From NCBI GenBank assembly GCA_910577835.1, contig CAJTOU010000008.1, positions 1 to 64,000 of the forward strand: 64,000 nucleotides of DNA, read 5' to 3'. Both the position numbers and the translations under genes were made by a program. This DNA is from an uncultured Lachnospiraceae bacterium (GTDB lineage: Bacteria > Bacillota_A > Clostridia > Lachnospirales > Lachnospiraceae). Below are positions 35,987 through 45,053 of this stretch, in pieces. Under the pieces are notes generated by a model. The model saw nothing but the letters and a program-made list of their open reading frames with translations. It did no database searches and was not told the DNA's origin. How positions within the stretch are numbered: position 1 is the stretch's first letter; the number at the start of each line of letters is the position of its first letter.

Positions 35987-36829
35987 TTATTGTACCTCCT
36001 TTGTATACAATCTGCAGGTTTCTTCCCGTTTCTTCTGTTCGAAAGGTCTGTACATCATTCCTCTGTCCATTGCCTCATCAAAATCCACGAGATGTCCGTC
36101 AAAATCTGGCCCGTCTACGCAGGCAAATTTGGTTTCACCGCCTACTGTTAATCTGCATCCGCCACACATTCCTGTCCCATCGACCATAATCGGATTCATG
36201 CTGACAATTGTTTTAATTCCATATTCTTTGGTAAGCGCTGAAACAAATTTCATCATAATAACAGGACCAATGGCAATTACTTCATCATAAGTTTCGCCGC
36301 TTTCAATTAAATTTTTAAGTGCATTTGTAACAAGTCCCTTTGTTCCCCATGTACCATCATCTGACATTTTTACAAATTTATCGCTGACCTTCTCAAACTC
36401 TTCTTCAAGAATCACCAGCTCCTGTCCCCGAAAGCCTACAATTGAATGTACCTCTGCCCCCAGTTCATGAAGCTTCTTTGCCACGGGATAAGCAATGGCA
36501 CTGCCCACGCCTCCCCCGATTACTGCCACCTTTTTCAGGCCTTCCAGTTCTGAAGCGGCTCCCAGCGGACCTACAAAATCCTGTATGTATTCGCCTTCAT
36601 TCAGATGTCCAAGCTTTTCTGTGGTAGCTCCAACCTTCTGGAAAATAATAGTAACAGTTCCGGCTGTTTTGTCTGTATCTGCTATTGTAAGAGGAATGCG
36701 CTCTCCCTCCTCATCTGTTCTCAAAATAATGAACTGTCCCGGTTCAGCTTTTTTAGCAACCAGTGGAGCTTCAATATCCATACGGGTTACTGTTGGATTC
36801 AGTTCTTCCTTTTTTATAATCTTATACAT
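35987..36829 (-). CDS. nfnA: NfnA, small subunit of electron-bifurcating transhydrogenase
   Basis: 280 residues, in the ferredoxin-NADP reductase/PyrK family. FAD-binding RIPLTIADTD, NAD-binding GGGVGSAIAYPVAKKL, and a C-terminal [2Fe-2S] site MCGGCRLTVGGETKFACVDG. I chose the ATG at 36829 (10 bases after GGAGAG); the ATG 9 bases earlier is too close. Two bases separate it from nfnB, so they form one unit. Confidence 0.93.
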   Translation of the reverse strand: MYKIIKKEELNPTVTRMDIEAPLVAKKAEPGQFIILRTDEEGERIPLTIADTDKTAGTVTIIFQKVGATTEKLGHLNEGEYIQDFVGPLGAASELEGLKKVAVIGGGVGSAIAYPVAKKLHELGAEVHSIVGFRGQELVILEEEFEKVSDKFVKMSDDGTWGTKGLVTNALKNLIESGETYDEVIAIGPVIMMKFVSALTKEYGIKTIVSMNPIMVDGTGMCGGCRLTVGGETKFACVDGPDFDGHLVDFDEAMDRGMMYRPFEQKKREETCRLYTKEVQ

Positions 36830-36890
36830 AAGATTCATTCTCTCCTTTCAACTTTTGCAATACGCGCGTCATACAATTTCCATAATCTAT

Positions 36891-36956
36891 GGTTTTTATG
36901 ACATACAGTTTTCATGATATACCGGTTTTTATGACATACCGATTTTTATAGTATCA
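36891..36956. repeat. Four tandem 16-17-bp repeats upstream of nfnA
   Basis: Units GGTTTTTATGACATACA, GTTTTCATGATATACC, GGTTTTTATGACATACC and GATTTTTATAGTATCA follow each other without gaps. They begin about 60 bases upstream of the nfnA start and could be an array of regulator sites. Confidence 0.7.
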
Positions 36957-37291
36957 TATTTCTTTGATAAATTCAACTGTTCTGCGTTATATATCCATCG
37001 TATAATTTTTAAATATTCTGAATATTTGCTGTTTTTCTATATAAATTCTGTATTATTTACAATTTATTCATATTTTATTTATTAATCTTTTACAACATCC
37101 CTGTTTTCTATTAAAATTTATTTTATATATTTAAACTGTCGAAACATTACCAATATTTTTTCGATATTTTTTTCATAATATTATCCTGTATTATTATATT
37201 ACAGGATTCTCCTCCCTTTTTATTATATAATAACTATTAAACTATGCAGTTAATATTTTTATATAAATGAATATATTGATTGCAAAACAAG
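36957..37291. other. AT-rich spacer
   Basis: About 335 bases, very AT-rich, between the nfnA repeat array and the hairpin after the GNAT gene. I see no gene or clear signal in it. Confidence 0.5.
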
Positions 37292-37333
37292 GTGCAGAAG
37301 AGTTATCATAAATTTGTGATAACTCTTCTGCAC
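37292..37333 (-). terminator. Long perfect hairpin after the GNAT gene, probable terminator
   Basis: A 17-bp perfect stem, GTGCAGAAGAGTTATCA / TGATAACTCTTCTGCAC, with an 8-base loop. On the minus strand it is followed by CTTGTTTTGC. A diverged relative is seen at 59622-59662, so it may be a mobile repeat used as a terminator. Confidence 0.55.
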
Positions 37334-37378
37334 TTCGACTTCCTGTGAAACAATAAAATGTGACAGCCCGTTTCTTTG

Positions 37379-37813
37379 TTATTCTTTTAATATTTCCTCC
37401 AGAAAACGGATTTGAATATTAAGCTTTTCTGCAAGTCTTGCTGAAGCCGTATTCTCTTTGTATATGCGGCAGATAATCTCTTTTCTCTCAAGACCCTGAA
37501 CCTCCTCCATATAGTTCAAAACTGCCTCGCACGCTTCCAAAGCATATCCCTGATGCCAGTACTTTGAGGCAAGCATATATCCAAGCTCAAATTCCCCGTC
37601 AGAGTTATTCTCTACACCTGCCCTTCCTATTATAGTTCCATCTTTTAATGTAATCAGCCATATTCCAAATCCATAAAATTTATAAATAGTATTATAATAA
37701 GAACGCATATATTCCCGCTCTTCATCTCTGTCCTCAAACAGTCCCTGTATATACTCTGTCATTTTGGAATCCTGATACAGATGATAGATTTCATCCACGT
37801 CCTCCGGAACCAT
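37379..37813 (-). CDS. GNAT N-acetyltransferase with uncertain start
   Basis: 144 residues from the first ATG. The GNAT core is visible: GFGIWLITLKDGTIIGRAGVE, ELGYMLASKYWHQGYALEAC (acetyl-CoA loop) and YKENTASARLAEKL. The conserved N-terminal strand RLILREM lies partly before this ATG, in frame, back to codons T-A-L-T-T-A-R. The only upstream candidates are a CTG at 37843 or read-through of the HAD stop codon, which is in the same frame five codons earlier. The ATG at 37813 has no ribosome site. Confidence 0.8.
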   Translation of the reverse strand: MVPEDVDEIYHLYQDSKMTEYIQGLFEDRDEEREYMRSYYNTIYKFYGFGIWLITLKDGTIIGRAGVENNSDGEFELGYMLASKYWHQGYALEACEAVLNYMEEVQGLERKEIICRIYKENTASARLAEKLNIQIRFLEEILKE

Positions 37814-37849
37814 TTCGCGCAGTATCAGACGGGCTGTTGTCAGTGCTGT

Positions 37850-38530
37850 TCATGGTTCACCGAAATGATGTGCATGTACCATTCGAAGAAATGCTTCATT
37901 AATTGCCGAAAAATCTTCAAACAGATAATCCGCACCGGACAAATTCTGATTTCCTGAATTTGGATTAATAAAACCCGCACATGGAATATTTGCGGCAGCA
38001 GCCGCATTTGTACCGTTTTCAGAATCTTCTATCACAATACATTCCTCTGGAGAAATACCAAGCTCCTCTGCTGCTTTAAAAAAAATATCCGGAAATGGTT
38101 TTGGTCTCTCAAGCTCTGCGCCGCTAACCACTGCATCAAAGCAATCCGAAATCCCAAGCATGGCAAGATTATCCATAATCCTAAAACGCTTTGAAGAAGA
38201 TGCAACTGCTATAAGATATCCCTGTTTTCGGAGCTCACGGACAAATTCCGCAGCACCCTTTACCGGAGGATAACCCTCTGTTTCTACAAGTTCCTCAAGA
38301 ATTTCATCATTCATTTTATTCAACTCTTCGACAGAATATTCTGTAATATGAAAATCTTCCTTTATTGTACTCCACAAATAGGCAACTGTGGAACCGATAA
38401 ACTGCATATAATATTCATAATCCAAATCTATGCCAAAATATTTCTTCATAGTGATACTGTTTGATTTATAATGAAGCGCCTCGCTGTCCACAAGAACCCC
38501 GTCCATATCAAAAATCACTGCTTTTAACAT
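37850..38530 (-). CDS. HAD-superfamily hydrolase (beta-phosphoglucomutase-like)
   Basis: 226 residues. HAD motifs: DMDGVLVDSE with the nucleophile Asp, VASSSKR (motif II), ERPKPFPDIF with Lys (motif III) and VIEDSENGTNAA (motif IV). The cap domain is of the phosphatase/phosphomutase subfamily I. The substrate is not evident. Its start overlaps the cyclophilin stop by 7 bases. Its TGA stop stands in the same frame as the following GNAT gene. Confidence 0.9.
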   Translation of the reverse strand: MLKAVIFDMDGVLVDSEALHYKSNSITMKKYFGIDLDYEYYMQFIGSTVAYLWSTIKEDFHITEYSVEELNKMNDEILEELVETEGYPPVKGAAEFVRELRKQGYLIAVASSSKRFRIMDNLAMLGISDCFDAVVSGAELERPKPFPDIFFKAAEELGISPEECIVIEDSENGTNAAAAANIPCAGFINPNSGNQNLSGADYLFEDFSAINEAFLRMVHAHHFGEP

Positions 38531-39051
38531 TTTTCCGGCTCCGAATAAGATATACCAAAGGTTTCAACAGTTACTTTTTTCATTTTCTGTGATTCTAACG
38601 GCCTGTCATTCCAGTCTGTTGGCGTTTCCGCAATCTGATTGACAATATCCATTCCCTCAATTACCCTGCCAAAAGCCGCATACTCACCATCTAAATGCGG
38701 TGCAGTTTTATGCATGATAAAAAACTGAGACCCTGCGGAATCCGGATGCATGGACCTTGCCATAGAAAGCACGCCTGCATCGTGCATTAAATCATTGTCA
38801 AAGCCATTGTGTGAAAATTCTCCTGCAATATTATAGCCCGGTCCTCCTGTTCCGGTTCCCTGTGGACAACCGCCCTGAATCATAAAGTCCTTGATTACTC
38901 TGTGAAAAATCAGACCGTCATAAAAGCCGGATTTTACAAGAGAAATAAAATTATTTACTGTATTTTTTGCTATGTCCGGATATAATTCCGCTTTGATAAT
39001 ACCTCCGTTTTCCATTTCAAATGTTACAACTGGTTTTGATGTTTCTGACAT
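38524..39051 (-). CDS. Peptidyl-prolyl cis-trans isomerase, cyclophilin type
   Basis: 175 residues, single cyclophilin domain without signal peptide, so cytoplasmic. FHRVIKDFMIQGGCPQGTGTGGPGY-like active-site stretch (residues about 52-76) and SAGSQFFIMH are visible. It speeds proline isomerisation in protein folding. The ATG at 39051 follows GGAGGAAAAA; the ATG 12 bases earlier lacks a site. Confidence 0.95.
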   Translation of the reverse strand: MSETSKPVVTFEMENGGIIKAELYPDIAKNTVNNFISLVKSGFYDGLIFHRVIKDFMIQGGCPQGTGTGGPGYNIAGEFSHNGFDNDLMHDAGVLSMARSMHPDSAGSQFFIMHKTAPHLDGEYAAFGRVIEGMDIVNQIAETPTDWNDRPLESQKMKKVTVETFGISYSEPEKC

Positions 39052-39140
39052 TTTTTCCTCCATCTCTGCTTGTTGCAGTATTATTTAAATTTTTATATTT
39101 ATAATATTATATATTCACACTCAATCCTTTAAACAGACAA

Positions 39141-40142
39141 TTAAAATTTTCTTCCACCTCCCCCATGACTTCTTCCACTGCTGCCGGAATGATGAGAACC
39201 GCCTCCGCTGTTGCCTTTGGAAGATGTGTTGTCAGACCTTTCTATTGTATGACTGACTGTGCTTCGTCGAATAAACTTATCCTGCGTCAGTCTAAGCTGC
39301 AACCCGTTTTCTGTCTGATAGGTTCTGCCTCCGGCAGTCATACCGGTTCCCTTTCGGTTCAGCATAAACGGGATTGTAACAGAAGAAATTACTGCGCCGA
39401 TAATAAAATCAATTAGAGGATTTTTAAAAATTGTAAAAAAGGTCTTTTTATGATATCCCTTATATTTCATACTATAAAAATCAACATCTGCTTTATCTTT
39501 TGTCACAATTCCTTTTTCGTTATAATCAAAATTATATTTGCTGATTTTGTCAAATTCTTTTTGATTTTTTTCATAAAAATCCTTGTAATCCTGATATTTT
39601 CCCGTATTCCACTCTTCTATTATCTTTTTATACAAATCAGTATTGACTGCCATATTTGTATAATACACAACATCTTCACAAAACTCCTCGCAAAGTCTTT
39701 TGTAATCCCCCGCAGATGCATTGCCTGCAATATCATCTAAAATCGTCTCAATAACTGTGTCATTAAAATAAAGAACCGCAATTCCCGCCGTTGATATATA
39801 AATCTCTCTTGCCTGCATATCCACAAGCAGAAGTATTCCTGTGTCGCCAAAGCCGCCATAATCATAAAAGTCATCTGCCAGCCGTCGCTGACTGTATCCC
39901 AGATTATTATTTACTGTTAATACAACAATCTCCAGCTTTGTATTTTGAACTGCCCTGTCAATTTCCTTTTGAATACTGGTTTTTTCAGAATCTGTCAGCA
40001 GATTTGCAAAATCATAGACCTTATCTGTAAAGTTTACTTTACTTGTGTAATCTTCCATACGGGTATACTCGTCTGCGAAAACGGGCAATGTCAAAAAGGA
40101 AAGAATAAAAATCACTGACAGAATTTGTATTAATTTTTTCAT
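39141..40142 (-). CDS. TPM-domain membrane protein with Gly/Ser/His-rich tail
   Basis: 333 residues. Signal peptide (KKLIQILSVIFILSFLTLPVFA), TPM domain (about 35-165: VYDFANLLTDSEKTSIQKEI, LEIVVLTVNN, DTGILLLVDM), a long linker, one membrane segment (IIGAVISSVTIPFML) and a tail ending in GGGSHHSGSSGRSHGGGG. The YgcG/TPM family is of uncertain function. The ATG at 40142 overlaps the zinc-ribbon gene stop (ATGA), so the two are coupled. Confidence 0.88.
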   Translation of the reverse strand: MKKLIQILSVIFILSFLTLPVFADEYTRMEDYTSKVNFTDKVYDFANLLTDSEKTSIQKEIDRAVQNTKLEIVVLTVNNNLGYSQRRLADDFYDYGGFGDTGILLLVDMQAREIYISTAGIAVLYFNDTVIETILDDIAGNASAGDYKRLCEEFCEDVVYYTNMAVNTDLYKKIIEEWNTGKYQDYKDFYEKNQKEFDKISKYNFDYNEKGIVTKDKADVDFYSMKYKGYHKKTFFTIFKNPLIDFIIGAVISSVTIPFMLNRKGTGMTAGGRTYQTENGLQLRLTQDKFIRRSTVSHTIERSDNTSSKGNSGGGSHHSGSSGRSHGGGGRKF

Positions 40143-41209
40143 CCAAAAAACCCTCCCATCAATAACAGCAATGCCATAATCCCCGCTGTAATTCCACCAA
40201 ACCATGCTGCGATTTTTACAGGGGAATTCGGCAGCTCTCCAACCTGCTTTCCTGTCTGGCCATTAATAACAAAGCTTTTATTTTCTCCTTTATAACGGTA
40301 AGTAATCATCCACACTGGAAGCAGTGTATAATCAGCCCTGTTTCTATGAAGCGAAATCTGTTTTCGCAGAATATGCGTGCTGCTGTATCCGGTAATACTG
40401 TTTCTCATATCCTGAAGGATATAGTTATTCACCCGTTCCTCCACCCGTCCTGTCATCTGTGTATCGCTGCTCTCGTAGTTATATTTTTCAGATTCATAAC
40501 CGGAGAGATACGGCATCTCAAATTCTTTCAATTCATTATAATTATATGGCTCCATCAAATCCATCATATCATCCGGCATTTTTTCAGAGGCATCTACGGG
40601 AATTTTCTGGTAATTGCTAAAGCCCTGACGCTCTACTATATAATAATCTGTATGAACAAATTCGGTATTTCCCCGCCTTTGACGGTAAATCTTTGTACAT
40701 TCTGCCGATGCACTGATTTCCGCATGGTAGTCATAGAGCCAAAACGGGACATAAATTCCTTTTATATGCTCTAAGGTCGCCTTCTGTTTAAACACTGACG
40801 GAGTAAACATACCTTTGCAAAGCCACCTGCGAAAACTTTGCTTTGCCTGCTCTTTGTTAATTTTAAAAGGGATAACCCCCGCAGGTTTCAATACTCCGTT
40901 CAATCTCTCCTGAATCAGAGCAGAACTGCCGCAGTAACAGCAGGTGGTAGCTGTCGTATATTCGTCGGTTATAAGCTGCGCGCCGCAGCTCTCACAGGTA
41001 TAGCCGTTAAAACTCTGCCGCGCATGTGTGTCCTCTATATCAGATGCTGTGTGATTTTCTGTTCTGTCTTCGCTGTTTTCGCCGGTTTCATTTCGGCTTA
41101 GCTGCTCTATGCTGACCTCTGTACCACAATAGGTACAAACCAGCCCATTTGTTCCCGGTGTATATTCCAGCGGTGCGCCGCAGCCAGGACATCTATATGT
41201 ATTAGCCAT
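40139..41209 (-). CDS. Zinc-ribbon membrane protein
   Basis: 356 residues. Two zinc ribbons: CPGCGAPLEY..CTYC at the start and CESCGAQL..CCYCGS at about 75-98. A central domain follows (IKGIYVPFWLYDYHAEISASAE, LLPVWMITYRYKGENKSFVING), with one or two membrane segments at the C-terminus (AAWFGGITAGIMALLLLMGG). It resembles TFIIB-type zinc-ribbon membrane proteins that pair with TPM proteins in Firmicutes. Molecular role unknown. Confidence 0.85.
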   Translation of the reverse strand: MANTYRCPGCGAPLEYTPGTNGLVCTYCGTEVSIEQLSRNETGENSEDRTENHTASDIEDTHARQSFNGYTCESCGAQLITDEYTTATTCCYCGSSALIQERLNGVLKPAGVIPFKINKEQAKQSFRRWLCKGMFTPSVFKQKATLEHIKGIYVPFWLYDYHAEISASAECTKIYRQRRGNTEFVHTDYYIVERQGFSNYQKIPVDASEKMPDDMMDLMEPYNYNELKEFEMPYLSGYESEKYNYESSDTQMTGRVEERVNNYILQDMRNSITGYSSTHILRKQISLHRNRADYTLLPVWMITYRYKGENKSFVINGQTGKQVGELPNSPVKIAAWFGGITAGIMALLLLMGGFFG

Positions 41210-41349
41210 AATATTATATTACCTCTATGTTGTTTTGACTTTTTTTACAGTAATTGTTTAGCTTTGCAAATATTGTCACCTTTGACTCTGCTCTGAATGT
41301 ATTATAACAATCTCTTCCTTTATCTGCAATCCTTTTTTGAATAAACTAC

Positions 41350-41397
41350 AAAAAGGAATAATATCCTGCCCAAAAGCAGAATATTATTCCTTTTTTC
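41350..41397 (-). terminator. Terminator after glutamine synthetase III
   Basis: AAAAAGGAATAATAT..CTGC / GCAG..ATATTATTCCTTTTTT, a long stem with A and T tracts on each side. Confidence 0.85.
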
Positions 41398-41421
41398 TCT
41401 TAATAAATCACAAATAAAATC

Positions 41422-43530
41422 CTAAACCTCAAATGTCAAATCACCATAAGAAGGAACCGGCCAGAAGTCCTTATCTACCAGCATTTCCAGCTTATCAACA
41501 GGGGTTCTCAGATTATCCATATCTACCATAACCGTATCTTTATAGAAGAATGCTCTCTCTTTGCCTTCCTTTTTCAATCCTTCTCCCTGCGATTTTTTGA
41601 GAGTCTCCAGCGCAGCCTTTGCCTCTTTCAGCAATTCGGAAATACTGCTCAGCATCTCAGACTGTACAGAGGTATCCGCGCCTGCTTCCCTTACAGAAAG
41701 CACAGTATCTGCAAGCTCCTTTGTATACTTAATCACAGATGGTATGTACTGTTTTGTAGCCATATCAATCATTGTGAGAGCTTCAATATTAATTACCTTG
41801 GAATACTGTTCATACAGAATTTCCTCTCTTGACTCCAGTTCTTTTCTGGTAAAAATTCCAAATCTCTCAAACAGCGCAACTGCTTTATCGGTTGTCAGTG
41901 TTTCCACTGCATCCACCATGGATTTAATATTCGGAAGTCCTCTTCTCTCGGCCTCTGCCACCCATTCTGGAGCATATCCGTTGCCATTAAAAATAATTCT
42001 CTGATGTTCTGTCATATATTTTTTAATCAATGCATCGCAGGCAAGATTAAAGTTTTCTGCCTTCTCCAGTTCATCCGCCGCCTCGCAGAACGCCTCTGCC
42101 ACAATCGCATTTAATGTAGTATTTGGACTTGCAATCGAATCCTTTGAGCCTACCATACGGAACTCAAATTTATTACCTGTAAAGGCAAACGGTGATGTTC
42201 TGTTTCTGTCTGTTGCATCCTTGCTGATATCAGAAAGCGTGCTTACACCGGTTTCCAGTTTGCCGCCCTCAAGACTTGTTGTAGCAGCACCCTCACGGAT
42301 AATATGGTCCACAATATCCTCAAGCTGTTCGCCGAGAAACATGGAAATAATCGCCGGAGGAGCCTCATTTGCTCCCAGTCTGTGGTCATTCCCCACATCC
42401 GAAGCAGACTGACGAAGCAAATCCGCATGTTTGTCAACAGCCTTCATAATACATGCAAGCACCAGAAGAAACTGTCTGTTTTTATTTGGCTCGTCACCCG
42501 GGTCCAACATATTTACGCCGTTATCGGTATTAATGGACCAGTTATTATGTTTTCCTGAGCCATTTACACCTGCAAACGGTTTTTCATGAAGAAGACATGC
42601 AAGTCCCTGACGCTCGGAAACCTCCTTCATAACCTCCATAACAATCTGGTTGTGGTCTACTGCCACATTTGCCGTATTATAAATAGTAGCCAGCTCATGC
42701 TGTGCCGGAGCCACTTCATTGTGCTGTGTCTTTGCAGTAATGCCGAGTTTCCACAACTCAATATTCAAATCATGCATAAACGCGCCAACACGCTCTCTAA
42801 TAGTTCCAAAATAATGGTCATCAAGCTCCTGACCTTTTGGAGCCGGTGCGCCAAACAGGGTTCTTCCTGTATAAATAAGGTCCTTTCTGGCAAGAAAATT
42901 ATTTCTGTCCACAAGAAAATATTCCTGCTCTGGTCCTACGCTTGCTGTAACCTTGGTTGCTTCTGTGTTGCCAAACAGCCTTACAATACGAAGCGCCTGC
43001 TTGCTGACCGCTTCCATGGAGCGGAGCAGCGGAGTCTTTTTATCAAGCGCCTCTCCTGTATAAGAGCAGAAAGCAGTCGGAATACAAAGAATAACTCCTG
43101 TCGCACCTTCTGTCAAAAATACCGGTGATGTAACATCCCAAATCGTATAGCCTCTTGCCTCAAAGGTAGCTCTTAATCCGCCTGACGGAAAAGAGGAAGC
43201 ATCCGGCTCACCCTTGATTAATTCCTTGCCCGAAAATTCCATCAGCATCTTGCCCTCTGCATCGGCATTTGTAACAAATGAATCATGTTTTTCAGCCGTT
43301 ACGCCCGTCAATGGCTGGAACCAGTGTGTATAATGTGTTGCTCCATGCTCTACTGCCCAGTCCTTCATTGCCTTTGCAACAATATCCGCAGTAGACGGGG
43401 ACAATTCTCCGCCATGTTCAATAATGTTCTTTACTTCGTAAAAAACCTTCTTGGTCAGACGTTCCCTCATCTTTTCCAGTGTAAATACGTTCTGTCCAAA
43501 AATCTCCTCGACGTTTAATACTTCACTCAT
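41422..43530 (-). CDS. glnN: Glutamine synthetase type III
   Basis: 702 residues, the usual length for GSIII. Makes glutamine from glutamate, ammonia and ATP. Signatures: HYTHWFQPLTGVTAEKHDSF, SFPSGGLRATFEARGYT, GPEQEYFLV, TAKTQHNEVAPAQHELA and GSGKHNNWS. The ATG at 43530 follows AAGAAAGGAAAAGAAAGT; the open frame continues 62 codons upstream only because it runs through the leader. The leader holds a promoter and an intrinsic terminator, so attenuation is likely. Confidence 0.96.
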   Translation of the reverse strand: MSEVLNVEEIFGQNVFTLEKMRERLTKKVFYEVKNIIEHGGELSPSTADIVAKAMKDWAVEHGATHYTHWFQPLTGVTAEKHDSFVTNADAEGKMLMEFSGKELIKGEPDASSFPSGGLRATFEARGYTIWDVTSPVFLTEGATGVILCIPTAFCSYTGEALDKKTPLLRSMEAVSKQALRIVRLFGNTEATKVTASVGPEQEYFLVDRNNFLARKDLIYTGRTLFGAPAPKGQELDDHYFGTIRERVGAFMHDLNIELWKLGITAKTQHNEVAPAQHELATIYNTANVAVDHNQIVMEVMKEVSERQGLACLLHEKPFAGVNGSGKHNNWSINTDNGVNMLDPGDEPNKNRQFLLVLACIMKAVDKHADLLRQSASDVGNDHRLGANEAPPAIISMFLGEQLEDIVDHIIREGAATTSLEGGKLETGVSTLSDISKDATDRNRTSPFAFTGNKFEFRMVGSKDSIASPNTTLNAIVAEAFCEAADELEKAENFNLACDALIKKYMTEHQRIIFNGNGYAPEWVAEAERRGLPNIKSMVDAVETLTTDKAVALFERFGIFTRKELESREEILYEQYSKVINIEALTMIDMATKQYIPSVIKYTKELADTVLSVREAGADTSVQSEMLSSISELLKEAKAALETLKKSQGEGLKKEGKERAFFYKDTVMVDMDNLRTPVDKLEMLVDKDFWPVPSYGDLTFEV

Positions 43531-43615
43531 ACTTTCTTTTCCTTTCTTTTTAAATCTTATTATGCATTTCATATAGAATTTTGTCCATATGAAGAAACAA
43601 ACCAATTTCCCATAA

Positions 43616-43651
43616 AGTAAAAATAGGCGCTCCAAAAAAAGCTGGAACGCC
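43616..43651 (-). terminator. Leader terminator/attenuator of glnN
   Basis: GGCGTTCC / GGAGCGCC stem followed by TATTTTTACTTT on the minus strand, about 90 bases before the glnN start and about 50 bases after the predicted start of transcription. Confidence 0.7.
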
Positions 43652-43707
43652 ATTGTTCTTGCATAATAAAAACTATGATTATCAGGCCTGCTGCCTTCTA
43701 CATAGAT

Positions 43708-43736
43708 AAGATACACTATTTTTTAAAAAATTGCAA
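43708..43736 (-). promoter_or_regulatory. Promoter of glnN
   Basis: -35 TTGCAA (43731-43736), 17-base spacer, -10 TATCTT (43708-43713), preceded by AAAAAAGTAC as in the tRNA-Gln promoter. Confidence 0.65.
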
Positions 43737-43760
43737 GTACTTTTTTTAATCTTTTATTTT

Positions 43761-44963
43761 TCAGGCCACAGGCCCCTGTTTCTTTGTTTCTGAAGCCGAT
43801 GGATTCGTTGTCTCTGGTTCTTTTGTAGTTGGAGGCGCTGTTGTGGTCGTTGTCTCCGGTGGTGTTTCTGGCTCTGTTGGTTTTGGCGGCGGAGTCGTTG
43901 TCTCCGGTTCTTTTGTAGTCGGAGGCGCCGTTGTGGTTGTCGTCTCCGGTGGTGCCTGTGTTGTCGGGTTTGTCGGCGCCTGTGTTGTCGGGTCTGTTAT
44001 TGGCTCAAAATTTGTTGGTTCCTCTGATTCTGTCGGCTGTGGTGTCTCCGGCTCTGTAATATTTTCCGGAGTTGTTTCCTCATCATCAGTGTTTCCTATA
44101 TTTACCACATCTCTTGAAGCAGCCACTACCGCGCCTTCTGGTATATTTGGAACATCATTTATCTCTTCACGTCTGACAGCCTGCACAATCATTCGCTTTT
44201 CATCTGTTTCACAACAGGTAGAAAGTGTAATAATCTTATCCTCCGCAGTGATTTCACCTGCTTCGGGAAAATTGTGTATTGACCTTTCTTTGCAGTCATT
44301 TACATATTTTTGAAAGGTTTCATCACTTTCAAAGGAATATGTATAAGTCCAGCCGCCCTCTGCCTCTGTTTTATATGCTGCAAAAATATAATATTTATAA
44401 TGTTTGTATCCCACATACACATCAAGTGTCGGATGATTTTTATAATAGTCGGGGTCATCATCACAATAATAATACCAGTTCAGAGAACCGAACATAATGT
44501 TATTAACTCTCTTGCCCATATTATGTCCATATATAATACAGTTTCGTGCTTCAAGTCCTTCTGCTATTCTATAATCCACAAATATGCTTCCAACGCTGCT
44601 TACCTGATTATTCGGCAGATGATTCAGGTAATAATCATTATCTGAATGTTGTAAAATCGGGTTGTCAATGTAATCTCCATTGTCTTGCCGGATATATCCC
44701 ACTGCGTCCGAATTATAGGAAAGCATTTTTTCATAATCCCATACAAACTGACTTCCACCGCTGTTATTCGATATCACCACACCCTGTTCATCTGTTATCT
44801 CTTCATTTACAGGTTCATCCGAAATAAACATGTTCTTTACTTCATCAAATACTTCCATACTCTCCTTACTCTCAATATAAATCAAGGTAAGGCGGTATGC
44901 GGAATACATAAATACGCCAAGTGCAACTATCATTACTGCATATCTGATTACTTTCTGCCTCAT
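43761..44963 (-). CDS. Class B sortase with Pro/Thr-rich C-terminal tail
   Basis: 400 residues. An N-terminal membrane anchor (about 8-28) and a sortase B domain (about 75-270) with catalytic H147 (YGHNM), C250 (TLSTC) and an Arg at 257 or 264. The last 110 residues are a low-complexity tail of Pro, Thr and Glu with near-exact repeats of TTTTTAPPTTKEPETT, of a type common in wall-spanning linkers. Such a tail on a sortase is unusual. Sortases join surface proteins to peptidoglycan or build pili; no substrate with a sorting signal is seen nearby. Confidence 0.9.
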   Translation of the reverse strand: MRQKVIRYAVMIVALGVFMYSAYRLTLIYIESKESMEVFDEVKNMFISDEPVNEEITDEQGVVISNNSGGSQFVWDYEKMLSYNSDAVGYIRQDNGDYIDNPILQHSDNDYYLNHLPNNQVSSVGSIFVDYRIAEGLEARNCIIYGHNMGKRVNNIMFGSLNWYYYCDDDPDYYKNHPTLDVYVGYKHYKYYIFAAYKTEAEGGWTYTYSFESDETFQKYVNDCKERSIHNFPEAGEITAEDKIITLSTCCETDEKRMIVQAVRREEINDVPNIPEGAVVAASRDVVNIGNTDDEETTPENITEPETPQPTESEEPTNFEPITDPTTQAPTNPTTQAPPETTTTTAPPTTKEPETTTPPPKPTEPETPPETTTTTAPPTTKEPETTNPSASETKKQGPVA

Positions 44964-45053
44964 ATCAATCTCCCGTATCCCAAAGAAGTGCCTTTATCCG
45001 GCACTCCTCTGGAGATAAATTTCTGTGCAATTAATTTTTAACTGATTGTAATA

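Noticed and set aside
43843..44313. Gly/Val/Ser-rich plus-strand frame
   Set aside because: It is the reverse of the repetitive Pro/Thr sortase tail; low-complexity repeats give long empty frames on the other strand.
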